Shown: positions 44,248-52,159 of the stretch, one piece after another
How positions within the stretch are numbered: the first letter of the stretch is position 1
How the letters are laid out: each line of letters starts with the position of its first letter
Assembly (NCBI GenBank): GCA_963749875.1
Contig: CAVVOX010000002.1
Span: 1,302,001 to 1,366,000, forward strand
DNA length: 64,000 bases
Direction of reading: 5' to 3'
DNA from: JAHQVI01 sp963749875
Lineage (GTDB): Bacteria > Pseudomonadota > Alphaproteobacteria > Rhizobiales > Rhodomicrobiaceae
Notes under the pieces: generated by a model
What the model saw: the letters and a program-made list of their open reading frames with translations, nothing else
Told to the model about the DNA's origin: nothing
The model's database searches: none
Translations under genes and position numbers: made by a program

Positions 44248-45033
44248 TCAGCTCAAGGCGATCTCGACGAAATTATAAGGCGGCACCGGGCCGACGCATT
44301 TGAAGGTCATGCGGGCGCTCTCATCGGCGTCGAGCGCGCCGAGCCGCTCTTCGAAGTGTGCCTGGTCGGATGCCTTCAGCAGCAGCGCCACGTTCAGCGC
44401 CATGCGCTCGATGATCGGGTTGCGCACCACCACGTCCTTGGCGTAGGGGCGCAAGAGTGCCAGCATGGCCTCGGATTCCTTGGCCCGCTTGCCGATCAGC
44501 GCCTGCTCGACCATCTCGCCGAGCCGCAGCCGCTCGCGATAGGTCGCCTCGGGCGGTCGACCCTCGACGCGGTCGCGCAGGCGGCGGATGTCGCCATGGG
44601 CGGCGACGATCTCCTCGTAAAGCACATCCTCGCGCCAGAGCGCCTTGACGCCCATCTCGACATGGCCGTCGATCCTGGCCAGCCGTGCCTTCAGGGTGTC
44701 GGCGCCGGGCGCCAGCACCTGATCGCGCACGGCATCGGCGTTGGGCGAGATGGAGTTGAAGCGAACCGGCAGGATGGCGTGCGAGCGCATCACCTCTTCC
44801 AGCACCTTCATATGCGCGGTCATGTTGCGCTTGGTGCTCTCATAGCCGATGGCGGGCGAGGCGCTGACCACGGCGGCGAGGCCGCGGTGATTGATGGTGT
44901 GGACGACATGCTCCGCCCCGCCGACGCCGGGCGCCGCGAAGGTCAGCGGCGTGTCCGCCTCGATGATGCAATAGAGATAGGTGCGGGCGATCGGCTCGCC
45001 CTCAGGCATCGGTTCGGCGCGTTTCAGCTGCAT
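44248..45033 (-). CDS. gvpF: Gas vesicle protein GvpF (GvpF/L copy 1)
   Basis: The 261-residue protein is the most typical F/L member here: RTYLYCIIEADTPLTFAAPG, HMKVLEEVMRSHAILPVRFN near residue 90, GHVEMGVKALWREDVLYEEI and the C-terminal FKCVGPVPPYNFVEIALS. GvpF contacts GvpA and is found in the vesicle or as an assembly factor. It follows the zincin-like gene by 12 bases, and gvpG lies downstream after two palindromes, the usual F-G order. Confidence 0.9.
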   Translation of the reverse strand: MQLKRAEPMPEGEPIARTYLYCIIEADTPLTFAAPGVGGAEHVVHTINHRGLAAVVSASPAIGYESTKRNMTAHMKVLEEVMRSHAILPVRFNSISPNADAVRDQVLAPGADTLKARLARIDGHVEMGVKALWREDVLYEEIVAAHGDIRRLRDRVEGRPPEATYRERLRLGEMVEQALIGKRAKESEAMLALLRPYAKDVVVRNPIIERMALNVALLLKASDQAHFEERLGALDADESARMTFKCVGPVPPYNFVEIALS

Positions 45034-45045
45034 GGCGGCTCTCTC

Positions 45046-46092
45046 TCAATAATGGAATGACGCGGTGTAACGGGCGCCATGGCCGGCGATCGCGATGGTG
45101 ATCGGTGCGAAGGTCTTGGTGGCCCAGGCCAGCAGGGCGGCTTCGTCCATGTCAGGCTTAAGCGCCAGATAGCTGCCATAGAGCTGGCGATAGATGGTGC
45201 CCGCCTCGGACTCCACCTTACTCAGCGCCTCCTGCCAGAGCAGGTCTTCGAGCGCCCGCGCATCGTCCAGATTGCCGGCGCGGGCGAAGGCGGAGGTCTC
45301 CAGCGCCACCCGCGCATGCGCCTCGATGGAGGCCAGCAGCAGGAGCAGGGCGGCGCCGTCCTCGGTCTGCCGGCCGGCGGCGACCTCGATGTGCAGCCGG
45401 TCGGCCAGCGCGGCGCGGGCGGCAAGGCCGGCGCGGCCATCGGTGAGGCTCATCCGGTTCAAGGCGAACAGCGCATCGCTGAACCCGGCGCGCACCGCGA
45501 ATTCATTGGCGAACACCTCATGCGGCGCGTGCACGCAGAGCTCGTGCGCCAGACTTGCCAGCGCCTGCTGGATCGCCCCGCCGGACGGCGAGGCCGCGCC
45601 GTTTGCGGATTGAGCCTCCGCCAGCGCGGCGTGCAGCATGCGGGCAACGCGCGTCGTACCGTTGTCGGAGAGCGGATGGGCATGCTCATGCGCCAACAGC
45701 CCTTCCAGGATCTGGTCCTGGTCCCACATGCCTAGCCGCTGCATCAGCGAGCGGTTGACGAAGATGCTGCACTGGGCGAGGTCGGCCAGATTGTAGATCT
45801 GCACCATCGGCTTGCGGTCGAGGCCGGAGGCGGCGGCCGCCGCGATCGCCTCGCTCTCGCCGAGCGTCTTGGAGGCGCGGCGAAGCTGGTCGATCAGCGG
45901 CTGCAGCGTCTCGAAGACGAACAGGTTGACGCGGCGATGCGGCCACATGCCGTGCGCGGCGTAGACGCGGGCGACGCGCTGCTCGGCCGTGATCAGCCGC
46001 TCGACGCCGCTGTCGTCATCGACGACCACCAGCAATTCGCCGCCCTCCGCGAGCGGGTGCCGTGATGTCAGGGCGACGGCTCCGGCCATCAC
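45046..46092 (-). CDS. Unrecognised protein with HEHAH zincin-type motif in the gvp operon
   Basis: The 348-residue protein is not one of the known Gvp families I can recall. It has no signal peptide or membrane segment. Residues near 135 read ILEGLLAHEHAHPLSDNGTT, which contains HExxH as HEHAH, the zinc-binding core of metallopeptidases. A downstream acidic ligand could be one of the Glu residues in HAPHEVFANEFAVRAG near 190. The rest is Ala-rich and helical, with GDDAR/EALSKVES stretches. Its position between gvpH and gvpF, with 12-base and 22-base spacing, implies a role in vesicle assembly, disassembly or subunit quality control. Enzyme activity is inference from the motif only. Confidence 0.7.
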   Translation of the reverse strand: MMAGAVALTSRHPLAEGGELLVVVDDDSGVERLITAEQRVARVYAAHGMWPHRRVNLFVFETLQPLIDQLRRASKTLGESEAIAAAAASGLDRKPMVQIYNLADLAQCSIFVNRSLMQRLGMWDQDQILEGLLAHEHAHPLSDNGTTRVARMLHAALAEAQSANGAASPSGGAIQQALASLAHELCVHAPHEVFANEFAVRAGFSDALFALNRMSLTDGRAGLAARAALADRLHIEVAAGRQTEDGAALLLLLASIEAHARVALETSAFARAGNLDDARALEDLLWQEALSKVESEAGTIYRQLYGSYLALKPDMDEAALLAWATKTFAPITIAIAGHGARYTASFHY

Positions 46093-46114
46093 GATCTCTC
46101 CGCGGATTGCACGC

Positions 46115-46774
46115 TCATGCCTTGGCGAAACGTAGCTCCAGCAAACCGTTACGATAGATTTTGCGCAGCGCCTTCGGCTTCACGGCCGCCGGCAACGCGA
46201 CCTCCTTGGCGTAATGGAACTCGCCCTTGGTCGAGATGGTCAGCGCGGTGCCGGAGGCCTTCACCGTGATGTCGGTCTCGGCAACGCCCGGCATTTCGGC
46301 GATGACCAGCACCTCCTTGCCCTCATCGAAGACATCGACCAGCGGCTCGCGCACGTCGGAGACTTCGGGGCCCTTCTTGGTCGGGCGGATATTGCCGAAG
46401 GTCTGCACCGCCGGCTCGCCGCCGAGGCCCATCTTGACGCTGACGCCGTAGATGCCACGGCCCTTGTCGCCGAGGCCTTCCACCTTGAATTCGCCCTGCT
46501 TGTCGAAGCCGCCCTTTTCGGCCTTCTCGGCGATCTCGCCGAGCTGCTCGACCACCCCATTGAGCCAGGAGAACAGATTGTCGAGCCCGAACGGCGCGCC
46601 GCCCAGGGCGCCGCCGAGATTGCCGCCGATCGAGACCTTCGGCTCGGCGCCGGCGGAATTGGTGCGGGCACCGGGAAAGGCGCCGCCTGGGGGGGCGGCG
46701 GGGCGCTTCAGCGAAGCCGGGCGTTTGCTGGCTGCGGGACGTTTGGGCGTGGCATGCTTCTTGGTGACGACCAT
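46115..46774 (-). CDS. gvpH: Hsp20-family gas vesicle chaperone (GvpH-like)
   Basis: The 219-residue protein has a Lys/Pro/Ala-rich N-terminus with KRPAASKRPASLKRPAAPPG repeats, a Gly-rich segment and FGLDNLFSWLNGVVEQLGEI. An alpha-crystallin domain follows near residues 135-215: REPLVDVFDEGKEVLVIAEM, PGVAETDITVKASGTALTIS and ALRKIYRNGLLELRFAKA. GvpH is the Hsp20 member of gas vesicle clusters and holds aggregation-prone subunits. The basic repeat head is unusual and echoes the tail of the GvpC-like protein upstream. Confidence 0.87.
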   Translation of the reverse strand: MVVTKKHATPKRPAASKRPASLKRPAAPPGGAFPGARTNSAGAEPKVSIGGNLGGALGGAPFGLDNLFSWLNGVVEQLGEIAEKAEKGGFDKQGEFKVEGLGDKGRGIYGVSVKMGLGGEPAVQTFGNIRPTKKGPEVSDVREPLVDVFDEGKEVLVIAEMPGVAETDITVKASGTALTISTKGEFHYAKEVALPAAVKPKALRKIYRNGLLELRFAKA

Positions 46775-46789
46775 GGCCTTATCCTTTGA

Positions 46790-47113
46790 TCAGAATGTGA
46801 ATTCCAGAGAGCGGACGCGTTTTGGCGCGGGGCGTGCAGAATGGGCCGGGGCCATCTTGCGGGCGATGGTGGCCGGCGTGGTGCGCGGCCGTTTCAAGGC
46901 CTGCTGGGCGGCCCTGAGGCGCACGCCGAGGACGCGCAGCCGATCCTCGGTGCGGGCTTTCTGCGTGTTCCAGACGTGGAGCTGCTTTTCGAGGAGCGAT
47001 TTCTGCTGCTCGAGCCGGGCCAGGAGCGTGGCATTCTGCGACCTGGCGCAGCTCCCGCGCGTTCGCGTCATGCGGCTCGGAATGTCGTTCACGCCTCGAA
47101 TTTGGGTTTTCAT
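46790..47113 (-). CDS. Small basic coiled-coil protein in the gvp operon
   Basis: The 107-residue protein contains one long helix, ATLLARLEQQKSLLEKQLHV then WNTQKARTEDRLRVLGVRLR, with heptad hydrophobic positions, and a basic Pro-rich end. It lies between gvpN and gvpH on the same strand with short gaps (15 and 18 bases), so it is part of the operon. It matches no Gvp family I know. A structural or scaffold role is possible. Confidence 0.55.
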   Translation of the reverse strand: MKTQIRGVNDIPSRMTRTRGSCARSQNATLLARLEQQKSLLEKQLHVWNTQKARTEDRLRVLGVRLRAAQQALKRPRTTPATIARKMAPAHSARPAPKRVRSLEFTF

Positions 47114-47131
47114 CGCGTTCCGCCTTTTCGC

Positions 47132-48175
47132 TTAGGAGTTCAGACCGCCGGCATGTACGAGCACCGGCCGGCGAGCGGCCGCGCGCGCCGCTCCGCCGCG
47201 CGGCGTGCCGGGACGCGCCTTGCCGTTCGCCTGGCGCGGCGCCTTGCAGTGCTTGTCGATCAGGTTGAGCAGCGTGCGCCGGTGCTTGGGCGCGCAATCG
47301 GAGGCATGGTCGCTGCGCATGCATTTGCCTTCCAGCATGTCCAGGCAGAGCTGCACGAATTCCTTGTTGTCGGCACAGGGCTTCAGCTTCTGGGCGACGA
47401 CCATGCGGGCGATCATGATGGTAGCGCGCGTCGTCGGGCTTTGCTCGTACTCGCCCGAGGCGCGATAGGCGCGCACCAGTTGCACGATCGGCGTCGCGAG
47501 CGCCGGCGCCAGCTTGGTGCGCGACGCGACGATGGCGATCTCGGTCGGCTCATCGACATAGTCCATGTCCATGGTGATGAGGCGGTCGTTCAGCGCGTCC
47601 TGCGAGGTGTGGACGCCGGCATATTCGCGCGGATTGCTGGTAAAAATGATGCGGAAATCGGGGTGCACGCGCAGATATTCGCCGACGCCGTTATCGACGG
47701 GGAGCGCCAGCATCCGCTCTTCAAGCACGCCGAGCAGCACATTGTTGGCCTCAGGGCGGGAGCGGGTGAATTCGTCATAGATCAGCGTAAAGCCCTCGCG
47801 GCAGGCGACGGTCAGCTTGGCGTCCGTCCAATGCTGCTCGACATTTTCCTCATATTTCATAACGGAGTGGATGAAGCGGTCGACGACCTTCCTATGCTGG
47901 ACGCGGGTCTGCTTGCCGATCAGGTCGGCGGTGGTCATGCATTCGTCGCCGACGAGAAACATCGTCGGGCGGCCGCGCTCGGCGGCGAGGCGGAAGGCGA
48001 GCGTGGTCTTGCCCGAGCCGGCGGGCCCTCGCAGATGCAGGCCAAAGCCCGCGTCGAGATAGGAGAGCGCGCGCTTGCTCAGGGCCTGCACGGTCGGCGT
48101 ATTCACATAGTCGTCCCGCGGGCGCACGGAAAGCGTCGTTACCGGTTCGCCGCTGGACGAGGTATCGTGGATCAT
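47132..48175 (-). CDS. gvpN: Gas vesicle AAA+ ATPase GvpN
   Basis: The 347-residue protein is a MoxR-type AAA+ ATPase of the GvpN family: YVNTPTVQALSKRALSYLDA, Walker A LRGPAGSGKTTLAFRLA near residue 47, Walker B FTLIYDEFTRSRPEANN near 130, and FRIIFTSNPREYAGVHTSQD as sensor 1. GvpN is needed to enlarge vesicles. I chose the ATG at 48175 (MIHDTSSSGEPV) and regard the 35-codon upstream extension as noncoding. The C-terminus is Ala/Arg/Gly-rich and variable. Confidence 0.92.
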   Translation of the reverse strand: MIHDTSSSGEPVTTLSVRPRDDYVNTPTVQALSKRALSYLDAGFGLHLRGPAGSGKTTLAFRLAAERGRPTMFLVGDECMTTADLIGKQTRVQHRKVVDRFIHSVMKYEENVEQHWTDAKLTVACREGFTLIYDEFTRSRPEANNVLLGVLEERMLALPVDNGVGEYLRVHPDFRIIFTSNPREYAGVHTSQDALNDRLITMDMDYVDEPTEIAIVASRTKLAPALATPIVQLVRAYRASGEYEQSPTTRATIMIARMVVAQKLKPCADNKEFVQLCLDMLEGKCMRSDHASDCAPKHRRTLLNLIDKHCKAPRQANGKARPGTPRGGAARAAARRPVLVHAGGLNS

Positions 48176-48362
48176 GGATGGCTGCCTTTCACTATCGGCG
48201 CTTGTCTGTTGATGGGCCTTGCCGGCGTGCGGCTTGAGGGCCGGAACGTAAGGAAGGCGCCGCGGCGGACCCGCGCGCAAAGGGCTGGCGATCCCACCAG
48301 CCCATGCGCGGGCAGCACGGCCTTGTCGTTGCGGCGCCGTAGGATCGAGGCGGCGGCGCCGG

Positions 48363-49283
48363 TCAGGCTTTGGACGGCCGTGCCTTGAATTTTGCAGGCG
48401 CGGACTTTGCGGCGGCCATCTTGGCCATCGCGGGCTTCGCTGACTTGGCTGGCGTTGCCGCTGTCTTTAGCTGAGCAGCAGACTTGGCCTTTGCCGTCGC
48501 GGCGGGCTTCTTCGCCGCCATCGCGGGCTTGGCGGCGGCCGGACGCTTCGTCCCGTTCGCGGGCGATTTGCCATTCGCGGCGGAGGCTTTCTTGGCGGGG
48601 GCCGCTGCCTTACCGGCTGCGCCCTTGGCGGGCGCGGCTTGGCTGTTGCCGATCTCGGCGCGCATCGACTTGCGGAAGACCTCCGTTTCGTGGCGCATGC
48701 CCTTGGCGAAACGCTTCAGTTCGCTTTGCACGGCATCGGTGGCGAGCTCGCGGGCCTCGGCCAGGCCCTGCATGATCTTCGCCTGGGCTTTGGCGGCAAC
48801 GTCGTGGGTCTTGGCGAGCATCCGCGCCTGCACGGGGGCGAACGCCTTGCGCTTGGCGGCGATCTTCTTCATCTGCACTTCGACGTCGCGCTTGGCCTCG
48901 ATCACCGAGCGATGCAGCACCTGCATATTGTGCTGGAGCTTGGCGACCGTTTCGCGCGCCGTGTCCTCGCGGACCTGGCCGAAGCCGTCCATCATCCGGG
49001 TGACGGTCTTTCGGCGCTCGGCATCGTTCTGGCGGGTGGCCTTTTCGCGCGTCTTGCGAAAGCCGTCCATCATCGCCTTGACGGCTTGGCGGCGCTCCAT
49101 GGCGTCCTTCTTCAGGCCATCATGCAGGCTGCGCGCTTCGGCTTTCCTTGCAACGGGAAAGGCGTCGAGAGTGTCATGGGTCGCGCGCCGGATGTCAGCG
49201 ACGGCCGAGCGGGTGGTGGCTTTGGCGCCGCGCGCTGGCTTGGAGCGTGCTGCGGCGGATTTGGGCGGCGTCGGCATCGGCAT
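48363..49283 (-). CDS. GvpC-position repeat protein with histone-like tail
   Basis: The 306-residue protein lies between gvpA and gvpN, the place of the outer strengthening protein GvpC in cyanobacterial clusters. Residues about 55-135 contain a repeat of period 26: VKAMMDGFRKTREKATRQ and VTRMMDGFGQVREDTARE share MMDGF..REK/D.. Further long helices follow up to residue 210. The last 90 residues are Ala/Lys/Pro-rich (KPAMAAKKPAATAKAKSAAQ), like histone H1 or Hc1. I chose Met at 49283 (AAGGAC upstream) over one nine codons earlier. GvpC function is inferred from position and amphipathic repeats; the tail could bind nucleic acid or acidic surfaces. Confidence 0.65.
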   Translation of the reverse strand: MPMPTPPKSAAARSKPARGAKATTRSAVADIRRATHDTLDAFPVARKAEARSLHDGLKKDAMERRQAVKAMMDGFRKTREKATRQNDAERRKTVTRMMDGFGQVREDTARETVAKLQHNMQVLHRSVIEAKRDVEVQMKKIAAKRKAFAPVQARMLAKTHDVAAKAQAKIMQGLAEARELATDAVQSELKRFAKGMRHETEVFRKSMRAEIGNSQAAPAKGAAGKAAAPAKKASAANGKSPANGTKRPAAAKPAMAAKKPAATAKAKSAAQLKTAATPAKSAKPAMAKMAAAKSAPAKFKARPSKA

Positions 49284-49371
49284 CTGAATGTCCTTCCTTG
49301 GCCTCATCATCTGGGAGGCGGCAAGGCGGACCCGAGCTGAAATGACAGGACCGCCTTACCTCAGCAGACGA

Positions 49372-49584
49372 TTACGCGTGCTGTGCCTGAGCCGTCAGGC
49401 CGACGGCCTCGGCATATTTCAGGTAGGTGTCGACGCCGGCGACGACGATGCGCGCTTCGATGGCGAGCAGCTCGATGCCGACGAGCGAGACCCGGACCCA
49501 AGCGTCGATCACGATTCCCTTGTCGAGAATCCGATCCACGACTTCAGCGAGGCTGGCCGAAGCCATAGTCTTTTCAACTGCCAT
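49372..49584 (-). CDS. gvpA: Gas vesicle structural protein GvpA
   Basis: The 70-residue protein is clearly the main shell protein: [40 protein letters not shown] and [18 protein letters not shown]. Length and motifs equal the GvpA norm. AAGGAG stands seven bases before the ATG at 49584. As first structural gene of the cluster it should be the most strongly expressed; the 62-base space before the GvpC-like gene may hold a processing or attenuation signal. Confidence 0.96.
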   Translation of the reverse strand: MAVEKTMASASLAEVVDRILDKGIVIDAWVRVSLVGIELLAIEARIVVAGVDTYLKYAEAVGLTAQAQHA

Positions 49585-49785
49585 GAGACAACTCCTTGCA
49601 AACTGACTCTAGACCAGACCCGGCAATACATACACGCGTTGGTTGCGTATTAAAATATAGGGCTAGCATCTGCTCACTATATGGATAACCCGAATTGCCT
49701 AATCTGAGATGAATTCCAAGTTGTTGACTGTTATTGTTGCTGTTTAACAAAATGTTATTTGACAGACATTTATTTATATCTAGAT
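49585..49785 (-). promoter_or_regulatory. AT-rich leader of the gvp structural operon
   Basis: The 201 bases between the regulator stop and gvpA are much richer in A and T than the flanks and have several short inverted repeats, for example TTGTTGACTG/CAGTCAACAA-like symmetry around 49720. A strong ribosome site AAGGAG ends the region. I could not find a convincing -35/-10 or -24/-12 pair, so the promoter is assigned by position only. Confidence 0.4.
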
Positions 49786-50502
49786 TCAATTGGATTGCTT
49801 GCGGAGGTTACTCACGCCGGCGAGACGATCCTGGCCGTTGAGAGCCGCGCGGGGTTCTGTGAGATCGATCCGCCCATCGCACCGGCAGCGCGTATTGGGC
49901 GAGTAGCACAGCGTCTCGCGCACCAGCGCCACCAGCGACGGGGCCGCCATCTTGGTCATCAGATGGGATCGGTAGAGCTCGATGGCCTTGGGACTAACGC
50001 CCAACTCGCGCGCAATCTCCTTGTTCGACAGGCTGTTGAGTACGCCTTGCAAGACTTCGCGTTCGCGCGGCGACAGGCTCGCCAGCTTCTCCTCCATCGC
50101 GGCGCGCCGCTTGATGTCGTCGAGCTCGGCCTGATTAACGCCGATCCAATACTGGACATATTCGAGGAGCTGCTCCTCGTTCACCGGCTTTTCCAGAAAT
50201 TCGACCGCGCCGAGTTTCATCGCCCTGACCGCGCTGGGGACTTCGGCATAGGCCGTCACGATAATTGCCGGCACGCGCGAGCCCTGCTGCTTCAGCCGCA
50301 GCAGCACCTCAAGGCCCGTGAGCTTGGGCATGCGCATTTCCAGCAGCAGGCAGCACGGCCGGTCGGGGGCGAAGCTGTCGAGGAATTCGACCGGCGACTG
50401 GAAGATGCGCGGCTCCAGATCCACCGAGTTGAAGAGCCGGCCCATGCTGGCGGTGGATGCGAGATCGTTGTCGACAATATAGACCGCTTCGCCACCGGAC
50501 AT
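49786..50502 (-). CDS. FixJ/NarL-type response regulator with Glu at the acceptor site
   Basis: The 238-residue protein has a receiver domain (AVYIVDNDLASTASMGRLFN) and a LuxR-type HTH (LSPREREVLQGVLNSLSNKE, IARELGVSPKAIELYRSHL). The switch Thr (IIVTAYAEV) and Lys (FLEKPVNEE) are in place, but where FixJ proteins have Asp in LLDVRMP this one has Glu in LLLEMRMPKLTGLEVL. An acidic replacement can mimic phosphorylation, so the regulator may be always active. I chose MSGGEAVY at 50502 over a longer start. It lies just upstream of gvpA on the same strand, with no kinase gene nearby, and is the natural activator of the cluster. Confidence 0.82.
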   Translation of the reverse strand: MSGGEAVYIVDNDLASTASMGRLFNSVDLEPRIFQSPVEFLDSFAPDRPCCLLLEMRMPKLTGLEVLLRLKQQGSRVPAIIVTAYAEVPSAVRAMKLGAVEFLEKPVNEEQLLEYVQYWIGVNQAELDDIKRRAAMEEKLASLSPREREVLQGVLNSLSNKEIARELGVSPKAIELYRSHLMTKMAAPSLVALVRETLCYSPNTRCRCDGRIDLTEPRAALNGQDRLAGVSNLRKQSN

Positions 50503-50729
50503 GTTATGCGCCCTTGATTTCGCTCTGCGGAACACGCACTGCGCGCATCGGGAGGGTATACACTCCTGCGTTAAGCTGGGGTAAAGAGGGGCTGGGGGTG
50601 GCGGGAATAGGGCACCTTTTGCACGCGCTCATCGCTCGGCCCGCAGGCTGCGGCGTCTTCCATTGACAGCGTGAAGACCATTCGTATCGATTGTCAGGCG
50701 CCGGAGGATGACAGTCGACGGGGACAACC

Positions 50730-50993
50730 ATGACAGACCAATCGCATGATGCTGGTCCTTCCCATCTGATCGGAAAGACCAGGACCGCAACGCATCCGGA
50801 ACTCCTGGATTGGTTTATGAAAAATCACGTCCCGGATTGGGCGGATTGGTCCGAGGACGAGTGCCGACGACGGCTTGAAAAGAAGATTCCTCTGCAATCC
50901 CCAAATCAATTCTTCAGACGAATCGTGTGCGGCTGCGGCTCTGAAATATTCAACATATTCAACACGGATCACAGAATGAGCATTGACTTGTAA
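50730..50993 (+). CDS. Small hypothetical protein
   Basis: The 87-residue frame starts at ATG 50730 and reads HPELLDWFMKNHVPDWADWS and EDECRRRLEKKIPLQSPNQF, with a Cys pair in VCGCGSEIF. It is soluble and Trp-rich, has no signal peptide, and matches no family I recognise. The start has only a weak upstream GGGGAC. It is divergent from the regulator gene and alone on its strand. Confidence 0.45.
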   Translation: MTDQSHDAGPSHLIGKTRTATHPELLDWFMKNHVPDWADWSEDECRRRLEKKIPLQSPNQFFRRIVCGCGSEIFNIFNTDHRMSIDL

Positions 50994-51362
50994 CCAGCTG
51001 GCAACGGCTTTCCGGCTGCCAGCCATGCGCGGATAATCGTCAGCGCGTCGACGACAAGTTGCGGCCGGTTCGCCGCCACTTCGTCCACGGGGTGGAAGGT
51101 ATGGACGCGATCCTTGTTCGCAATGTTACCCGTGCCTATGGTGCACATGACCGAACGGCGCCAGCTACCGCCTCAAACAATCCAAAGCCCGGAAAGCCAG
51201 ACAGGGCGACTAAACCGAACATCAGAAAATGGCGCAAAAGCACAAGAGCCCCTTCGCGAAGGGGCTCTTGTGCTTCAATCAACATCAACGCTCAGTGGCA
51301 GACTTTTACTCCGGCGCACTGGCCTGCTTTTGCTCCGGCGTTGACACGAAACATGCAAACTC
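50994..51362. other. Intergenic region with a perfect hairpin, no gene seen
   Basis: The 369 bases hold short overlapping frames of low quality only. The main structure is the 38-base palindrome at 51238-51275. The right end runs into an IS66 fragment, so part of this stretch may be IS-derived. Confidence 0.4.
51238..51275. repeat. 38-bp perfect palindrome, terminator-like
   Basis: Arms AAGCACAAGAGCCCCTTCG (51238-51256) and its exact inverse (51257-51275) meet without a spacer, so a stem with a TCGCGA-type tip forms. No long T run follows, though GCTTC does. It could be a bidirectional terminator or an element end. Confidence 0.6.
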
Positions 51363-51494
51363 AACAGCGTTGATCCTCAGGCGTATCTCGCCGAGCTTCT
51401 TATCCATCTCGTCAACGGGTGGCCCATGCGTCAGATCGATACGCTGATGCCTTGGGCTTATGCCACACCGCAAGCCAGCCGCGCCGTGGCCTGA
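51363..51494 (+). pseudogene. C-terminal remnant of an IS66-family TnpC transposase
   Basis: The frame reads NSVDPQAYLAELLIHLVNGW, then PMRQIDTLMPWAYATPQAS and a TGA at 51492. The DPQAYL..LL..LVNG and IDTLMPWAY segments are the characteristic end of IS66 TnpC proteins. The preceding sequence does not match, so only the last 43 codons remain. Confidence 0.75.
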
Positions 51495-51542
51495 GAACAC
51501 CGCTTACGGATCTTGAGCGCTATTGCGGCGTCCTATGCGGCC

Positions 51543-51740
51543 TCAAAGAATCCCAATCAGGTGCGCTAGGACGGTCAATGCGGATATGCCCATGACAGCA
51601 ATTACGGTCCATCCAAGATCGGCGGGCATTTGCGGAGGGGGCTGTGATCGGCGGGAACGCCGGATGACAACGTGATCGGCGGGATCGATCTCCCATTGAC
51701 CGGGCGTGACTTCGTGAAGATCGATGGGATCATCTTGCAT
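51543..51740 (-). CDS. Small single-span membrane protein
   Basis: From ATG 51740 the 65-residue protein has a charged N-terminal half (DPIDLHEVTPGQWEIDPADH, VVIRRSRRSQPPP) and one C-terminal hydrophobic helix (GWTVIAVMGISALTVLAHLI). The start lies four bases beyond the stop of the upstream gene, so the two are probably cotranscribed. Family not recognised. Confidence 0.5.
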   Translation of the reverse strand: MQDDPIDLHEVTPGQWEIDPADHVVIRRSRRSQPPPQMPADLGWTVIAVMGISALTVLAHLIGIL

Positions 51741-51744
51741 TCGA

Positions 51745-51969
51745 TCAGCCGAGCCAGGCAAATAGGGCAATCGCAGCCGCAACGCTTGCGGCCGTGGCGC
51801 CATGATAGATCGCGGTGCCCGTCCAGAAGCTGAAGTGCGTATCAAGCCAATTGGAAAAGAGCACTTTTCCTTTCACGTAGACACCGGCAATCGTCGCCAA
51901 ACCGATCGAATAAATGATTGTCTGTAAAGCATCAGGTTCCACGGCATGAATCCAGAATATGCTAGGCAA
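51745..51969 (-). CDS. Small membrane protein, two or three hydrophobic segments
   Basis: The 74-residue protein has hydrophobic stretches TIIYSIGLATIAGVYVKGK and YHGATAASVAAAIALFAWLG with FSNWLDTHFSFWTGTAIY between. It overlaps the upstream small gene by eight bases. No family is recognised; phage holins and small Rhizobiales membrane proteins have a similar look. Confidence 0.5.
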   Translation of the reverse strand: MPSIFWIHAVEPDALQTIIYSIGLATIAGVYVKGKVLFSNWLDTHFSFWTGTAIYHGATAASVAAAIALFAWLG

Positions 51970-52159
51970 AGAAGGCGATTAGGGTGATCGCGATGGCGTT
52001 CAATCCGACAATTCCAACTGGCACCATGAAACAATTCCAGAATAGAAATCGTCTATGGTCGCGCTCCAGCTCCTGGAGATCATTCCATAGTTCGATGTCG
52101 TTAAATCCTTCCGGGCGCTCCGGAAGCGGCCAGAATTGTTCCAACCAGATAATCGGCAT
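51962..52159 (-). CDS. Small single-span membrane protein
   Basis: The 65-residue protein has an acidic, Trp-rich N-terminal part (PLPERPEGFNDIELWNDLQE, LERDHRRF) and one hydrophobic C-terminal helix (MVPVGIVGLNAIAITLIAFF). It is the first of three small, tightly spaced membrane-protein genes on this strand, and the layout resembles that of the third one. Function unknown. Confidence 0.5.
   Translation of the reverse strand: MPIIWLEQFWPLPERPEGFNDIELWNDLQELERDHRRFLFWNCFMVPVGIVGLNAIAITLIAFFA

Noticed and set aside
46841..48388. Plus-strand frame of 515 codons opposite gvpN
   Set aside because: Antisense to a well-supported GvpN; low-complexity Arg/Ala/Gly sequence.
51238..51275. Rho-independent terminator for the small gene at 50730-50993
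   Set aside because: The hairpin is perfect but lies 245 bases beyond the stop and lacks a T run, so it is listed as a repeat.
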